Shown here in pieces: positions 26,471 through 35,699 of a stretch of DNA of 64,000 nucleotides. The notes beneath the pieces were generated by a model that saw only the letters and a list, made by a program, of their open reading frames with translations, was not told the DNA's origin and did no database searches. The DNA is from Phycisphaerae bacterium. Its GTDB lineage: Bacteria; Planctomycetota; Phycisphaerae; Tepidisphaerales; Tepidisphaeraceae. The position numbers were made by a program, and so were the translations under genes. Location of the stretch: the NCBI GenBank assembly GCA_026004655.1, contig BPJO01000003.1, positions 1 through 64,000 on the forward strand, read 5' to 3'. How positions within the stretch are numbered: the first letter of the stretch is position 1; every line of letters starts with the position of its first letter.

Positions 26471-26573
26471 TGAATATCTACCGGATTAAAGTTTACCGAA
26501 TCTGATGGAATGTCCGAAATAGGGAATCCAGCATCATAGCCAACACTTTATTGACTGCAATGCGCGTGCTAGA

Positions 26574-28027
26574 TCATCTTTTGGTAGTTCGCTGATAGAA
26601 CCTCGCCCGTACCCGTTGAAATAGCATCTGATGCTTCAGATCCCATCCCCATTGCGGGCGTATCACAGGACGCTTGTGCGGGGTCAAGATCACCCATTGG
26701 TCTGAAACTTCTCCCAAAGCCCAGCATAAACCGGGCAATCGAGATTCTTCTAGCAAATGAAGCGCAAAACTACAAAAAACCACCGAGTAACACCGTCCGC
26801 GCAACGCGCCAGCTGCTATATCCTCAAAACTCAATGGCAAACACGGCAACCCGGTTCGAGTGGTGTAAAGCAAGTGTGTATAAGGATCGACCCCTTCGAG
26901 CAGGCTCTTCGGACGAACATCCCGGACCGCTAGAGTCACTTCTCCAGAACCTGCGGCCAGATCCAGTCCGAAGGAACAATCCGGATCCCACGTCAGCAGG
27001 ATCTGTCTGATCAGTTCTCGGATGATCGGTTCATGGGGGTTTCGATACGAAAAACCGTACTTCTGATAGTACTGTCGGGGACCATAAGTGAGGTAGGCGT
27101 GGTGGACGGACGCAGGGGGGCGGGTTGGTTCCATCGTTTCATTTCCACCTGAATATACGAATAAATCAAAGACCACTCCCGCGACAAAAACGGACGCCCA
27201 GAGGGTGATCTTCAGGATCCGGATACGGTTGGCGATTTCCTTATCCCGCCATTCTGCCAGTCGTCGGTCGATTTCGTCGAGCTTGCGGTCGATTCGGGCT
27301 TCGATCTCGTCCAGTTTCTGGTTGACATAGCTGTCGGCCTGGCGCTTGACTCGGTTGGCGATCCCGCCAAAAAACCCCGAATCTTCGACCTCTTCGCGCA
27401 ACGCCTGAGGTCGTGGACCTGAAACAGGACCGGTCGGTTGATTGACCGGTTCCTGGGAAGGCGGAGGAGTAGCTTGTGTCGGATCCCCGATCATTTTCTC
27501 AACACGCTTGCCCAACCACCTTCGGGTTTTTCGTCTGATCTTGGCGAAAAATCCCTCCTGCCTCTTGAGGTGGTTGATCAGTTCTTCCCGGGACTCCCGT
27601 CCCGTAATCCGGCAACCCCGTAAAAGACACAGAACAACCAGCCCTTTTTCGGATAATCCGCTAAAACGCATCGACCGGATCTGGGCGATTTCAATCGCTA
27701 GTTGTTCATGGGTGATGTCCGGATGGACCTGACGACCGGCCCAGTGGATTACCTCCATCATGGCCGAGCGATCAAGCGAAGCGATGACCTGGCGTCTTTC
27801 ATGAATGGCTTGGATCAGGTCTGCTTTATCACGGTATTTGCGCGGGGTTCAGCCCGAATTCCTCTGCAAAGGCCTCTAGTTCCTCATCAGGAAGATCTCC
27901 CAGTTGCTGATGAGGGGGGTCGGCTTTTTTCCGGAACAACCTCCACGACGGGTCCGGAAACGACCGGAAGGCGTTCCTCGGACGTCGGGGATGAAGATTC
28001 GGGTGGTTTCGGGTTCGGCTCGTTCAT
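26574..28027 (-). CDS. SAP-like / coiled-coil / transmembrane protein joined to a SAM methyltransferase, with two +1 indels
   Basis: The ATG at 28027 (MNEPNPKPPESSSPTSEE) leads, after removal of one base at T6 27925-27930 and one at TTT 27837-27839, into a 483-residue frame. In order: a Pro/Ser-rich leader, a SAP/Rho-N-like helical segment (LPDEELEAFAEEFGLNPAQ then DKADLIQAIHERR), a second helical region, a Pro-rich linker, a coiled coil (KLDEIEARIDRKLDEIDRRL), one membrane helix (LWASVFVAGVVFDLFVY), and a class I methyltransferase (GLDLAAGSGEVT). The last part would normally be a separate protein. The reading frame is continuous across the junction, so this is either a true fusion or a stop lost to another indel. 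The first codons overlap the end of the upstream gene by 4 bp. Confidence 0.55.
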
Positions 28028-28323
28028 ACTCCGAGAGTCATAACAGGTTGTTCATCGACCTTAGAAGGGCGTGGGCCCACATCATCAGCAGAAATACGAT
28101 ACACAACAGCACACAAATCAGCACATCCCCCCAGAACGTTTTTAAAACGCAATCTCAAACCGTGCAGGATGACATACCTTCTCAGGATGGTCATGTATCG
28201 GTCATCGCTGGCCAGCCAGACGTACCAGCCCCAAAGGGATTGAACAGTGATCAGCGTGCAATAGATGCTGACAAAAATAAATAAAGCCCAACGAAAGAAA
28301 TTGAAAAGATCGATTTCAGGCAT
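28024..28323 (-). CDS. Small membrane protein of unknown function
   Basis: 99 residues from MPEIDLFNFFRWALFI. There is an N-terminal hydrophobic helix (ALFIFVSIYCTLITVQSLW), a short basic loop (RYMTILRRYVILHGLRLRF) and a second, shorter hydrophobic patch with three Cys (GGCADLCAVVY). No family is recognised. It starts 10 bp after the YggS stop and its end overlaps the next gene by 4 bp (TCAT on the plus strand), which supports a coupled three-gene operon. A larger in-frame extension upstream would lie inside the YggS gene and is not preferred. Confidence 0.6.
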   Translation of the reverse strand: MPEIDLFNFFRWALFIFVSIYCTLITVQSLWGWYVWLASDDRYMTILRRYVILHGLRLRFKNVLGGCADLCAVVYRISADDVGPRPSKVDEQPVMTLGV

Positions 28324-28333
28324 GTAACGACGA

Positions 28334-29104
28334 TCATTCCTCTGGAATTTCAGTCTCGGTTGCAGCACCGCCGAATAGTGCTGACCCGATCCGCACCATT
28401 GTTGACCCTTCCTGGATAGCAATTTCAAAATCGTGGCTCATGCCCATCGACAGATGTTTAAAATCTGGTCCCCCGATTTTATGCCACTTCATTTCTTCGA
28501 AAATTTCGCGGGTGCGTCTGAAAGCGTTTCGAATCACCGATTCATCGTCGGTCAGTTCGGCCATTGTCATCAGACCTACGAGTTGCAGACCGGGCATGGT
28601 GGCGATCTGTTCGCCTAGATGAATAGCGGCGCCGACCGCCACGCCGTGCTTTTGGGGTTCTTCGCTGGCGTTGATCTGGAGCATGACCGGGACCTTGGAT
28701 CGGGTTTTCATACCGATCTCATCGATTTCCTCCGCCAGGCGCAGGGAATCGACGCTGTGGATGCAGTGCACATGAGGCAACAGTTGTTTGACCTTGTTCC
28801 GCTGAAGGTGTCCGATCATGTGCCATCGGACGGGGGGGAGGGATGTTTGGGGCACGCCGTGGGTTTTGCGCCGTTGGAACATTTCGTGCAGTTGAGAAGC
28901 CCGCTGAACGAGCTGTTGTACACGGGATTCTCCCAGATCCTGGACCCCGAGTTGAACGATTTCACGAATAGTTTCGGGTCCGGCGGTTTTAGTCACGGCT
29001 ACGAGAGTGACTTCGGAAGGATCGCGCCGGGCTTTGACGCAAGCCTCTGCGATTCGGTTTTGAACGGTTTGGAGTCGTTCTTCAAGGATTGATTTTTTTG
29101 CCAA
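28334..29104 (-). CDS. yggS: YggS family pyridoxal phosphate-binding protein (PLP homeostasis)
   Basis: YggS/PROSC proteins bind PLP and keep free PLP and amino/keto acid pools in balance. The TIM-barrel product shows VTLVAVTKTAGPETIREI with the PLP-binding Lys, QDLGESRVQQL, WHMIGHLQRNKVK, LQINASEEPQKHG and HLSMGMSHDFEIAI with MVRIGSALFG. All are diagnostic. Starts are TTG. The one at 29104 is preceded by AAGGAG at ideal distance and is preferred over the TTG at 29122. It leads the small operon that runs to the SAP/methyltransferase gene and is divergent from aspS. Confidence 0.92.
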   Translation of the reverse strand: MAKKSILEERLQTVQNRIAEACVKARRDPSEVTLVAVTKTAGPETIREIVQLGVQDLGESRVQQLVQRASQLHEMFQRRKTHGVPQTSLPPVRWHMIGHLQRNKVKQLLPHVHCIHSVDSLRLAEEIDEIGMKTRSKVPVMLQINASEEPQKHGVAVGAAIHLGEQIATMPGLQLVGLMTMAELTDDESVIRNAFRRTREIFEEMKWHKIGGPDFKHLSMGMSHDFEIAIQEGSTMVRIGSALFGGAATETEIPEE

Positions 29105-29118
29105 TGGAGGGCTCCTTC

Positions 29119-29159
29119 CCAATCATTTTACCCGATCATTATAAGTTCCAATCATTTTA
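29119..29159. repeat. 12-bp direct repeat flanking the YggS -10 box
   Basis: CCAATCATTTTA occurs at 29119-29130 and again at 29148-29159 on the plus strand. Between them, on the minus strand, is TATAAT (29143-29138), a likely -10 box for yggS. The spacing of the copies is 29 bp, close to three helical turns, so the pair could be a regulator-binding site. Confidence 0.5.
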
Positions 29160-29249
29160 ACAGAAGTTGTTGGATACGGGGATTCGACAATCAGGGCACT
29201 TGCCCGTACATTTCCCGATTCGCCAGCTATGGTTGGATTGGAAAATAAA

Positions 29250-31049
29250 ATGTCTGCAGAATATATCAAAACGCGATATCGTTCTCATACCTGTGGTCAA
29301 CTACGTCTGGAAGACGTGGGAACGCAAGTCAGCCTGGCCGGTTGGGTGCACAATTACCGGGATCACGGGGGGCTGGGTTTTTATTGATTTAAGGGACCGG
29401 GACGGTCTGACGCAGTTGGTTTTTGATGGCGATCTTTGTGGTCCTTCGGCTTTGGAACTGGCACGACGATTGAGAAATGAATGGGTGATCAGCGTCACCG
29501 GAAACGTCGTTGCCCGTGGAGAGGGTCTGGCCAACCCCAAATTGATGACCGGTCAGATCGAGGTAAGGGTGCTGACGCTGGATGTTCTAAGCGAATCCCC
29601 GACCCCGCCATTTCTGCCCGATGACCGGGAGCAGGTCAATGAAGAACGTCGGATGCGTTATCGATACATTGATCTGCGTCGAACGGAGATGCAGAACACG
29701 ATACGAACCCGGTATCAGGTAACCAAGATCATGCGTGATCACCTCGGGGAATTGGGGTTTTTGGGAGATCGAGACGCCATTTCTGACCCGATCCACACCG
29801 GAGGGGGGCGCGAGACTTTTTGGTGCCCGCGCGGTTGGCACCGGGCAGTTTTTATGCCTTGCCTCAAAGTCCTCAACTTTTCAAGCAGATCCTGATGGTG
29901 GGTGGGTGTGACAAATATATGCAGATCGTTCGATGCTTCAGGGACGAAGACCCCCGCGCGGACCGTCAGGCGGAGTTCACCCAGCTGGATCTGGAAATGT
30001 CGTTTGTGGATCAGACCGATGTTTTGACCGTGGTAGAAGGATTGGTCCGGAAGATCTGGAAACAGGTCTTGGGTTATGACATCGGTCCGATCCCGCACAT
30101 GAGCTACGACCAAGCCATGAACTGTTACGGGACCGATCGACCGGACCTACGATTCGGGATGATGTTGCATGACATCACCGACCTCGCCCATCGAACCGAT
30201 TTCGGGGTGTTCCGGAATGCACCGATGGTCAAATGTATCGTCGTGGAAGGCGGAGCGAAGTTGACCCGTAAGGAAACCGATTCCCTTGCAGACTGGGCCA
30301 AAGAATATGGCGCCAAGGGATTAGCGGTCACCAAAGTGGTCGGCGGGAAATTGGACACGGGGGTTGCCAAGTTTCTGACCGGTATTGAATCGGATTTAAT
30401 TGTACAAACCCGGGCCAAAGAGGGAGACTTGATATGTTTCGCTGCCGACAAGCCTAAGATCGTTCACAAAGTCCTCGGCGAACTCCGGTTGAAAATGGCC
30501 CGCGACTTAAAGCTTAAACCCGAACGCGAGTACGCTTTTGTATGGGTTGTGGATTTCCCCATGTTCGAGTGGGATGAGGAAGAGAAAAGGTTCGTCGCCA
30601 TTCATCATCCGTTTACTGCCTGTAAGGACCAAGACCTGTCCAAGCTAGATTCGACCGATCCGGACACGATCGCGGGGATGAAGAGCAAGGCTTATGACAT
30701 CGTTTGCAACGGTTATGAGATCGGTGGAGGCAGCATCCGTATTCACCGGATGGATGTTCAACAGAAAGTGTTCAAGTTGCTCGGAATTACTCCCGAACAG
30801 CAAACCGGGAAGTTTGGTTTTCTGCTCGAAGCCCTCAGTTACGGTGCCCCGCCTCACGGGGGATTGGCTATCGGGGTAGACCGTCTGGTCATGCTGCTTA
30901 GAAACATCAATAACATTCGTGACGTGATCGCATTTCCCAAAACACAGACCGGACAGGATCTGATGTGTGGTGCCCCCGCGCCGGTAGATGAAAAGCAGCT
31001 CCGAGAGACACATATTCGGATCATCATGCCTCCCGGAAAATCTGCTTAG
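29250..31049 (+). CDS. aspS: Aspartyl-tRNA synthetase, interrupted by three +1 indels
   Basis: A class II synthetase charging tRNA-Asp (or Asp/Asn). The ATG at 29250 begins [18 protein letters not shown]. The frame breaks at T5 29378-29382 (four T restore [13 protein letters not shown]), in the T5-G3 stretch 29758-29765 (one base less restores [15 protein letters not shown]) and at G6 29803-29808 (five G restore [12 protein letters not shown]). The three together return to the starting frame, and the corrected protein is 598 residues, the normal bacterial length with the GAD insertion. Downstream the frame is clean: [25 protein letters not shown] (motif 2), and [13 protein letters not shown] (motif 3). 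An essential enzyme with three lesions within 430 bp points to base-call errors. Confidence 0.92.
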
Positions 31050-31187
31050 ATGGTCCAAGGTTATCTGCGAATCACGTAGCGCGCATGGGAATCATTCCGG
31101 TCTCAAATTATTTCCGCGTTAAACGATTGCGAATCGGTCAAACAAGTGCAGAATCTGCGTAGGGAATCGATTAGCGATCAACGGATT

Positions 31188-32663
31188 ATGATTCGGACAA
31201 AGATCATTGCGACGATGGGACCGGCGGTATCGACGTCGGAAACACTTTATTCGATTTTTGAAGCCGGTGTCGACATCTGCCGGTTGAACTTTTCACACGG
31301 TGATCTGCACAAACACGGGGAGATGCTGAAGCTGATTCGGGAGACCAGTGCCCGATTTCAGCATCCGATCGCGGTACTTGGAGACCTTTGCGGTCCCAAG
31401 ATCCGTGTGGGGCATGTGTCGGATGTCAACGGGACGGGAGGAATGCCCGTCCAGGTCGGGGATGAAGTGGTTGTCCAGAGAGAACCTATATTGGGAGAAA
31501 ACCACCGGATTTCCTGCACCCCTGATTCGCTGATCGATGACGTCAAAGTGGGTGACCGTATCTTGATCGAAGACGGTTTGTTACGGTTTGTAGTGACCGA
31601 TAAGACCGTGAACGACTTCACAATGTCATGCACCGTCGGCGGGGTCATCAAAAGTCGCAAGGGAATCAATCTACCCAACACATCCGTTTCTGTTCCGTCC
31701 ATCACGGACCAGGACTGGGAAGCCATCGACTGGGCGATCGACAATGATCTGGATTTTCTAGCATTGTCGTTTGTCCGTCGGGCCAAGGACCTAGAACTGC
31801 TTCGCGGTCACCTTCAGTATAAAAAAGCGCCCGGAATCCAGTTGATTGCCAAAATCGAAAAGGCCGAAGCCCTTCAGGAAATTGACGCGATTCTGGCCGC
31901 TTCGGACGGGTTGATGGTGGCACGCGGGGATCTGGGGGTTGAAATGGATGTGTCACAAGTACCTCTGATCCAGAAGGACCTGATTCGTCGTTGTCAACGG
32001 GCAGGAAAACCCGTTATTGTTGCGACACAGATGTTACAGAGCATGATCGAAACCGCCACTCCCACCCGGGCAGAGGTTTCAGACATCGCCAATGCAATTT
32101 TCGATGGGACAGATGCTCTGATGCTTTCTGCCGAAACGAGTGTGGGCAAGTTTCCCACCGTTGCGGTGCATACCATGGCTCACACCGCCAAGGTGACCGA
32201 AGAGTATTTGGACCAGCATCTACCTGCTGATGCGGTATCCCCGCATCTTCAGGAAAGCTCAACCGTGGCGGCTGCGTTGGCGCGCGGCGCTTGGCGGATC
32301 GTAACCGATTTGAAAGTTAAACTCGTTGTGATCTGGTCTCAGACCGGTTCGACCGCCCGGGTTTTTTCCAAACACCGGTTCCCTTGTCCGATCATTGCCG
32401 TTTCATCAGACCCCCGTGCCCTTCGTCGTATGAGCATTCATTACGGGGTGATCCCCGAATTGATGCAAAAAGCCGAAGACGTAGCCAAGCTTTTCGAGCA
32501 GATCGACCGTACGTTGTTGAATCGCAAGTACGCACAACAGGGAGACCGGATCCTGATCGTTGCCGGTTGGTCGCCGACGACCCCGGGGACCATGAATGGT
32601 ATGATCGTGCACAGTGTCGGGGACCGCTGGACGGCGTTAAGTCCCACCGGGTTGACTCAGTAA
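31188..32663 (+). CDS. pyk: Pyruvate kinase
   Basis: Pyk transfers phosphate from phosphoenolpyruvate to ADP in the last glycolytic step. From MIRTKIIATMGPAVS the product has 491 residues. It shows CRLNFSHGD near the N-terminus, KIEKAEALQEIDAIL with the catalytic Lys, VARGDLGVEM for metal binding, ATQMLQSMIETATPTRAE, and SAETSVGKFP. The C-terminal allosteric domain ends RDILIVAGW-like (DRILIVAGWSPTTPGT), close to full length. A GTG at 31146 in the same frame would add 14 residues that homologues lack. It lies 138 bp after aspS and 15 bp before a lipoprotein gene. Confidence 0.95.
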   Translation: MIRTKIIATMGPAVSTSETLYSIFEAGVDICRLNFSHGDLHKHGEMLKLIRETSARFQHPIAVLGDLCGPKIRVGHVSDVNGTGGMPVQVGDEVVVQREPILGENHRISCTPDSLIDDVKVGDRILIEDGLLRFVVTDKTVNDFTMSCTVGGVIKSRKGINLPNTSVSVPSITDQDWEAIDWAIDNDLDFLALSFVRRAKDLELLRGHLQYKKAPGIQLIAKIEKAEALQEIDAILAASDGLMVARGDLGVEMDVSQVPLIQKDLIRRCQRAGKPVIVATQMLQSMIETATPTRAEVSDIANAIFDGTDALMLSAETSVGKFPTVAVHTMAHTAKVTEEYLDQHLPADAVSPHLQESSTVAAALARGAWRIVTDLKVKLVVIWSQTGSTARVFSKHRFPCPIIAVSSDPRALRRMSIHYGVIPELMQKAEDVAKLFEQIDRTLLNRKYAQQGDRILIVAGWSPTTPGTMNGMIVHSVGDRWTALSPTGLTQ

Positions 32664-32678
32664 CTGCAAGGATTTGGC

Positions 32679-33314
32679 ATGGTACGACGATCCTTTCTTG
32701 TTGGTTTGAGCCTGCTGATGAGCGTAAACGGTTGTATGACCGAATCCCGTTCTGCACGAAACTTCACCACGCAACCTGCTTTGGCAACCGACATTGATCC
32801 CCAACAGGCTGAACCGGAGTTTTGGTACACCCAACCCTCAGCCTATCAGACCCGACAGGCCGAATTTGATCGATTATGGGATACCGCAGTGGAAGTCAGT
32901 CGTCGATTGCTTTTCAAAATCGACCGTCAGGACCGCCGGTCGGGTGTGTTAACTACCGAACCGATGATCAGCGCCCAATGGTTCGAACCTTGGCGACGAG
33001 AATTGAAAACCTGCGGCGATGTGGCCAATAGTTCGATCGCTACCTACCGTCGGACCATTCGATACGAGTTCGTCAGGCAGGGACAAGCTTATACCATCCG
33101 CCCCAAGGTTCTGGTCGAACGCCAAGCCATCACCGAACGTCGCGTCAGCGGGGCGTTGAATCGTTCCTACTTTCGACGTGATCGCGAACTCAATGCCTTT
33201 GGAAGCCGGGAAACTGACGCGGGAATATTCATTCCCGATTCATACTGGTATGCTGTCGGAAGAGACCCTGCCTTGGAAGCGTTTCTTGTTCGTCAGATTG
33301 ATTCCTCGCTTTGA
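32679..33314 (+). CDS. Predicted lipoprotein of unknown function
   Basis: 211 residues beginning MVRRSFLVGLSLLMSVNGC, a lipoprotein signal with lipobox VNGC, so probably lipid-anchored. The mature part has AEFDRLWDTAVEVSRR, RRSGVLTTEPMIS and IRYEFVRQGQ. The pattern of a Trp-containing helix followed by a strand pair resembles planctomycete lipoproteins of unknown role. Many basic residues surround RRVSGALNRSYFRRDREL. It is only 15 bp behind pyk, so it is co-transcribed with it, but no functional link is evident. Confidence 0.65.
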   Translation: MVRRSFLVGLSLLMSVNGCMTESRSARNFTTQPALATDIDPQQAEPEFWYTQPSAYQTRQAEFDRLWDTAVEVSRRLLFKIDRQDRRSGVLTTEPMISAQWFEPWRRELKTCGDVANSSIATYRRTIRYEFVRQGQAYTIRPKVLVERQAITERRVSGALNRSYFRRDRELNAFGSRETDAGIFIPDSYWYAVGRDPALEAFLVRQIDSSL

Positions 33315-33342
33315 AACGCGTCGCGTTCGTCTGCTCGTTCTT

Positions 33343-33987
33343 TCACGGGGCTGAAACCGAGGTGCAAAGTCGGATCGCTTCGGCCCGGAATTGGTCCACC
33401 TGGGCAGAATCGAATCCATTGTAAACCCCGACGATAACTCCTTTCTTATCAATCAGATAAAGATTCTCGCTGGTCGGGTAATACCCTTGGCTCATGACTC
33501 GAGGGTTGCTCAGAATCTTCAGTTGATACGCGATCATTGGTAGGTTTTGGGTATCGGCTCGGATCACGTGCCATCGTGCTGAAGGCAGATCAGGATATTG
33601 TTGCTGATAACGGAGCAATTTTGCAGCGTCATCGGTCGGGTCAGCAGAAAATGACACAAAACGCACCAAACCGGTCCGCGAGTCCTGGGCTAGTTGGCTC
33701 ATGACGCGGTTCAAGGTCGGGCAAATGCTGTCACATTGCGCGTATACAAAACTGGCGACCCATACATGGCCTTTTAATCCATCCCGACTAATCATTCGTC
33801 CAGACTGGTCCAACATCTTAAAATCCGGGAAAACCATCGGAAGATCGGGTTTGGCACGCAGTGAAACGTATTGTTCCTGCGACCGGGATTGGGTTTTTCC
33901 CCAATTCAGATAAACATCCAGAACGCCTACCAGTGCAAAAACAGCCAACCACGCGCCTGCGATCAGTAATAACAATCTTTTCCACAT
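33343..33987 (-). CDS. SCO1/SenC-like thioredoxin-fold protein
   Basis: SCO proteins deliver copper to, or reduce Cys of, the CuA site of cytochrome oxidase, outside the cytoplasm. The 214-residue product has an N-terminal membrane anchor (LLLLIAGAWLAVFALVGVL), then FPDFKMLDQSGRMIS, GHVWVASFVYAQCDSICPT with the C-x3-C pair, FVSFSADPTDDAAKL and NLYLIDKKGVIVGVYNG. The usual copper-ligand His before the last strands is not seen: the site reads YPTSENLYLID, where family members have a His near DHSSN-like residues. This may indicate a reductase role. It is the last gene of the PEP-CTERM cluster and converges with the lipoprotein gene. Confidence 0.85.
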   Translation of the reverse strand: MWKRLLLLIAGAWLAVFALVGVLDVYLNWGKTQSRSQEQYVSLRAKPDLPMVFPDFKMLDQSGRMISRDGLKGHVWVASFVYAQCDSICPTLNRVMSQLAQDSRTGLVRFVSFSADPTDDAAKLLRYQQQYPDLPSARWHVIRADTQNLPMIAYQLKILSNPRVMSQGYYPTSENLYLIDKKGVIVGVYNGFDSAQVDQFRAEAIRLCTSVSAP

Positions 33988-34061
33988 CGTCTTCGAATTA
34001 TTTAGTCAGACATTCATGCAGCCGTCAAGCCGCATGAATGTGAAATCTTACCCGATTCAGA

Positions 34062-34859
34062 TCAGGAACGTCGGTACCGCCTCAGAGTCATTGTCAAAAA
34101 CAGTCCTAATCCCGACATCATGACCGGTTCCGGGATAATGTGAGCGCTGACAAACGCCTCGGCGTCTGAAATATCCGTCGAACCGGCGTTCTTGGTGAAA
34201 AGAAACACATAAGGCAACGAAGATTCAATACCGGGTTGATTGGTACTCACTCGAAGGATCGCCATGTAAATCCCGTCATCAATCGTCCCCCCGGGAGAAC
34301 CGGTGGAATCGAGCATACGCCAGCGGATAGTGGCATGAGAGTTTTCGGTCAGTGTTGCCGGTAAAGTGATACTGATGCCCGTTCCCATTACGTTTCCGTC
34401 ACTATCACGACCATTGGTGAATCCGGTGGTCAGGCTCCCCCCACGCAGACCTTGAATCCGTTCTCCTCCAGTTGAGATAAATGTCGAAGTGATCGGGTCC
34501 CAGACCTTCGCTTGGTCCAGGAAAGTGACTGTCAAGGTCGATGAAGGGGCAAAACTACTTCGTCCATAGGCGAAACCGGGGTGGCCATAAGAAGAACTCG
34601 TTGTATCCCCAGCCGGTTGATGACCATACCATCCAGCCGTTTCGATGGTTTCGGTGTACTGCGACAAGGGAATTGTGAAAAGCCGGTCTTCTCCTTTCAA
34701 AGTAGTATCACCGTGGGTTCCCCATTCGTGTGTAACAATCCGGAAATGTCCGGGTCGATATTCTTGGATGCTCAGAGGAATCTGTGTCCCGTGAGCCAGA
34801 ACCATCTCAGAAGTCAAAGTTGTCAGACCAATCAATCCCAAAAACATATATGCTTTCAT
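34062..34859 (-). CDS. His-rich PEP-CTERM protein, predicted N-terminal His after signal cleavage
   Basis: 265 residues. Signal peptide MKAYMFLGLIGLTTLTSEMV-LA is predicted to be cut before His23 (HGTQIPLSIQEY). The mature part is mostly beta, with many His (PGHFRIVTHEWGTHGD, YGHQPAGD, YGHPGFAYG). The C-terminus IIPEPVMMSGLGLFLTMTLR, then RYRRS, is a PEP-CTERM sorting signal (PEP, hydrophobic helix, basic tail), so it is likely handled by an exosortase and surface-anchored. The function is unknown. An exposed N-terminal His and scattered His suggest metal binding (inference). It is one of two paralogue-like proteins side by side, in the cluster led by the DUF2946-like gene. Confidence 0.75.
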   Translation of the reverse strand: MKAYMFLGLIGLTTLTSEMVLAHGTQIPLSIQEYRPGHFRIVTHEWGTHGDTTLKGEDRLFTIPLSQYTETIETAGWYGHQPAGDTTSSSYGHPGFAYGRSSFAPSSTLTVTFLDQAKVWDPITSTFISTGGERIQGLRGGSLTTGFTNGRDSDGNVMGTGISITLPATLTENSHATIRWRMLDSTGSPGGTIDDGIYMAILRVSTNQPGIESSLPYVFLFTKNAGSTDISDAEAFVSAHIIPEPVMMSGLGLFLTMTLRRYRRS

Positions 34860-34924
34860 GTTTAAACCTCGTATTCAATAATGTTCAGAGAAAAACTATC
34901 TTCAGCGATCGTCTTTCATTCAGA

Positions 34925-35677
34925 TCAACGACGGACCTTTCGACGCAACAAGAACGGAGCTGCCGAGATCATCAACCCCACGAAACTCGGTTCCGGGACC
35001 AGTGAATTCATCGCAACTTCAGCATTACCAAGGGTTTCTGATGAAGCATTGCGTCCCAACAAAAGGTAAAAGGTGTCCGATGGGGTATAAGACCCTAGCC
35101 GAAGTCGCAAAGGCAATGCATACACCCCGTCGTATAGATCCGGGCCATTGGTATAGGTGTAAGGGGACGGCGTTTGCAGGATATACTGCGGATGTCCATG
35201 ACTCCCGACATTAAATGCTATTCCCCCGGAAACAAATCCGGTTCCACTGTCGTAGTAACTTGTTCCGATCGCGCTGCTAACTCTGAAAAAAGGCGTTCCG
35301 GTCGGGTACTGTATCGAGACCGGAACAAATCCGGTTGGAACAGACGGGTTATAATAGAGCACCTCGCCCGTGATGTCGAAATAGACCGTTCCGGAAAAAG
35401 AGGTGGTCGGGTGTTGGGTCCGCTCATAACCGGGAAACTCGGTGATGTAGTTTTCGGTCAGATCGTCGTCCGACGGGTCACCCATGTCGCGTGTGAACAC
35501 ACGGGAAGGTGAAAACTGATCAGGGGGATATGCGCCTGCCCCACCTAAAGGACCTTTCAGGGTGACAATTTGTCCTTCGGTGTTGACATCGACCCAGATA
35601 CGCGGGCCGACGTGCGCAAAGGTGTATGTACTACCTAAACCAAATGTCGTTAAGCAAATGGTCAATAAGTGTTTCAT
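34925..35677 (-). CDS. Second PEP-CTERM protein, predicted N-terminal His after signal cleavage
   Basis: From the ATG at 35677 the product has 250 residues. The signal peptide MKHLLTICLTTFGLGSTYTF-A is predicted to be cut before His22 (HVGPRIWVDVNTEGQIV). The mature region is beta-rich (VYFDITGEVLYYNPSVPTGF) with one GSHGHPQY. The C-terminus EPSFVGLMISAAPFLLRRKV-RR is a PEP-CTERM signal. An upstream in-frame start would put 36 residues before the signal peptide and is rejected. It shares the overall plan of its neighbour at 34062 but little plain identity. It lies 22 bp after the pseudopilin gene, so it is in the same operon. Confidence 0.75.
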   Translation of the reverse strand: MKHLLTICLTTFGLGSTYTFAHVGPRIWVDVNTEGQIVTLKGPLGGAGAYPPDQFSPSRVFTRDMGDPSDDDLTENYITEFPGYERTQHPTTSFSGTVYFDITGEVLYYNPSVPTGFVPVSIQYPTGTPFFRVSSAIGTSYYDSGTGFVSGGIAFNVGSHGHPQYILQTPSPYTYTNGPDLYDGVYALPLRLRLGSYTPSDTFYLLLGRNASSETLGNAEVAMNSLVPEPSFVGLMISAAPFLLRRKVRR

Positions 35678-35699
35678 AACATCTCCAGTGGAGTGGACG

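Noticed and set aside
29250..31049. Considered aspS as a true pseudogene.
   Set aside because: Three one-base excesses return to the original frame and all catalytic motifs are intact, so decay is unlikely for an essential single gene.
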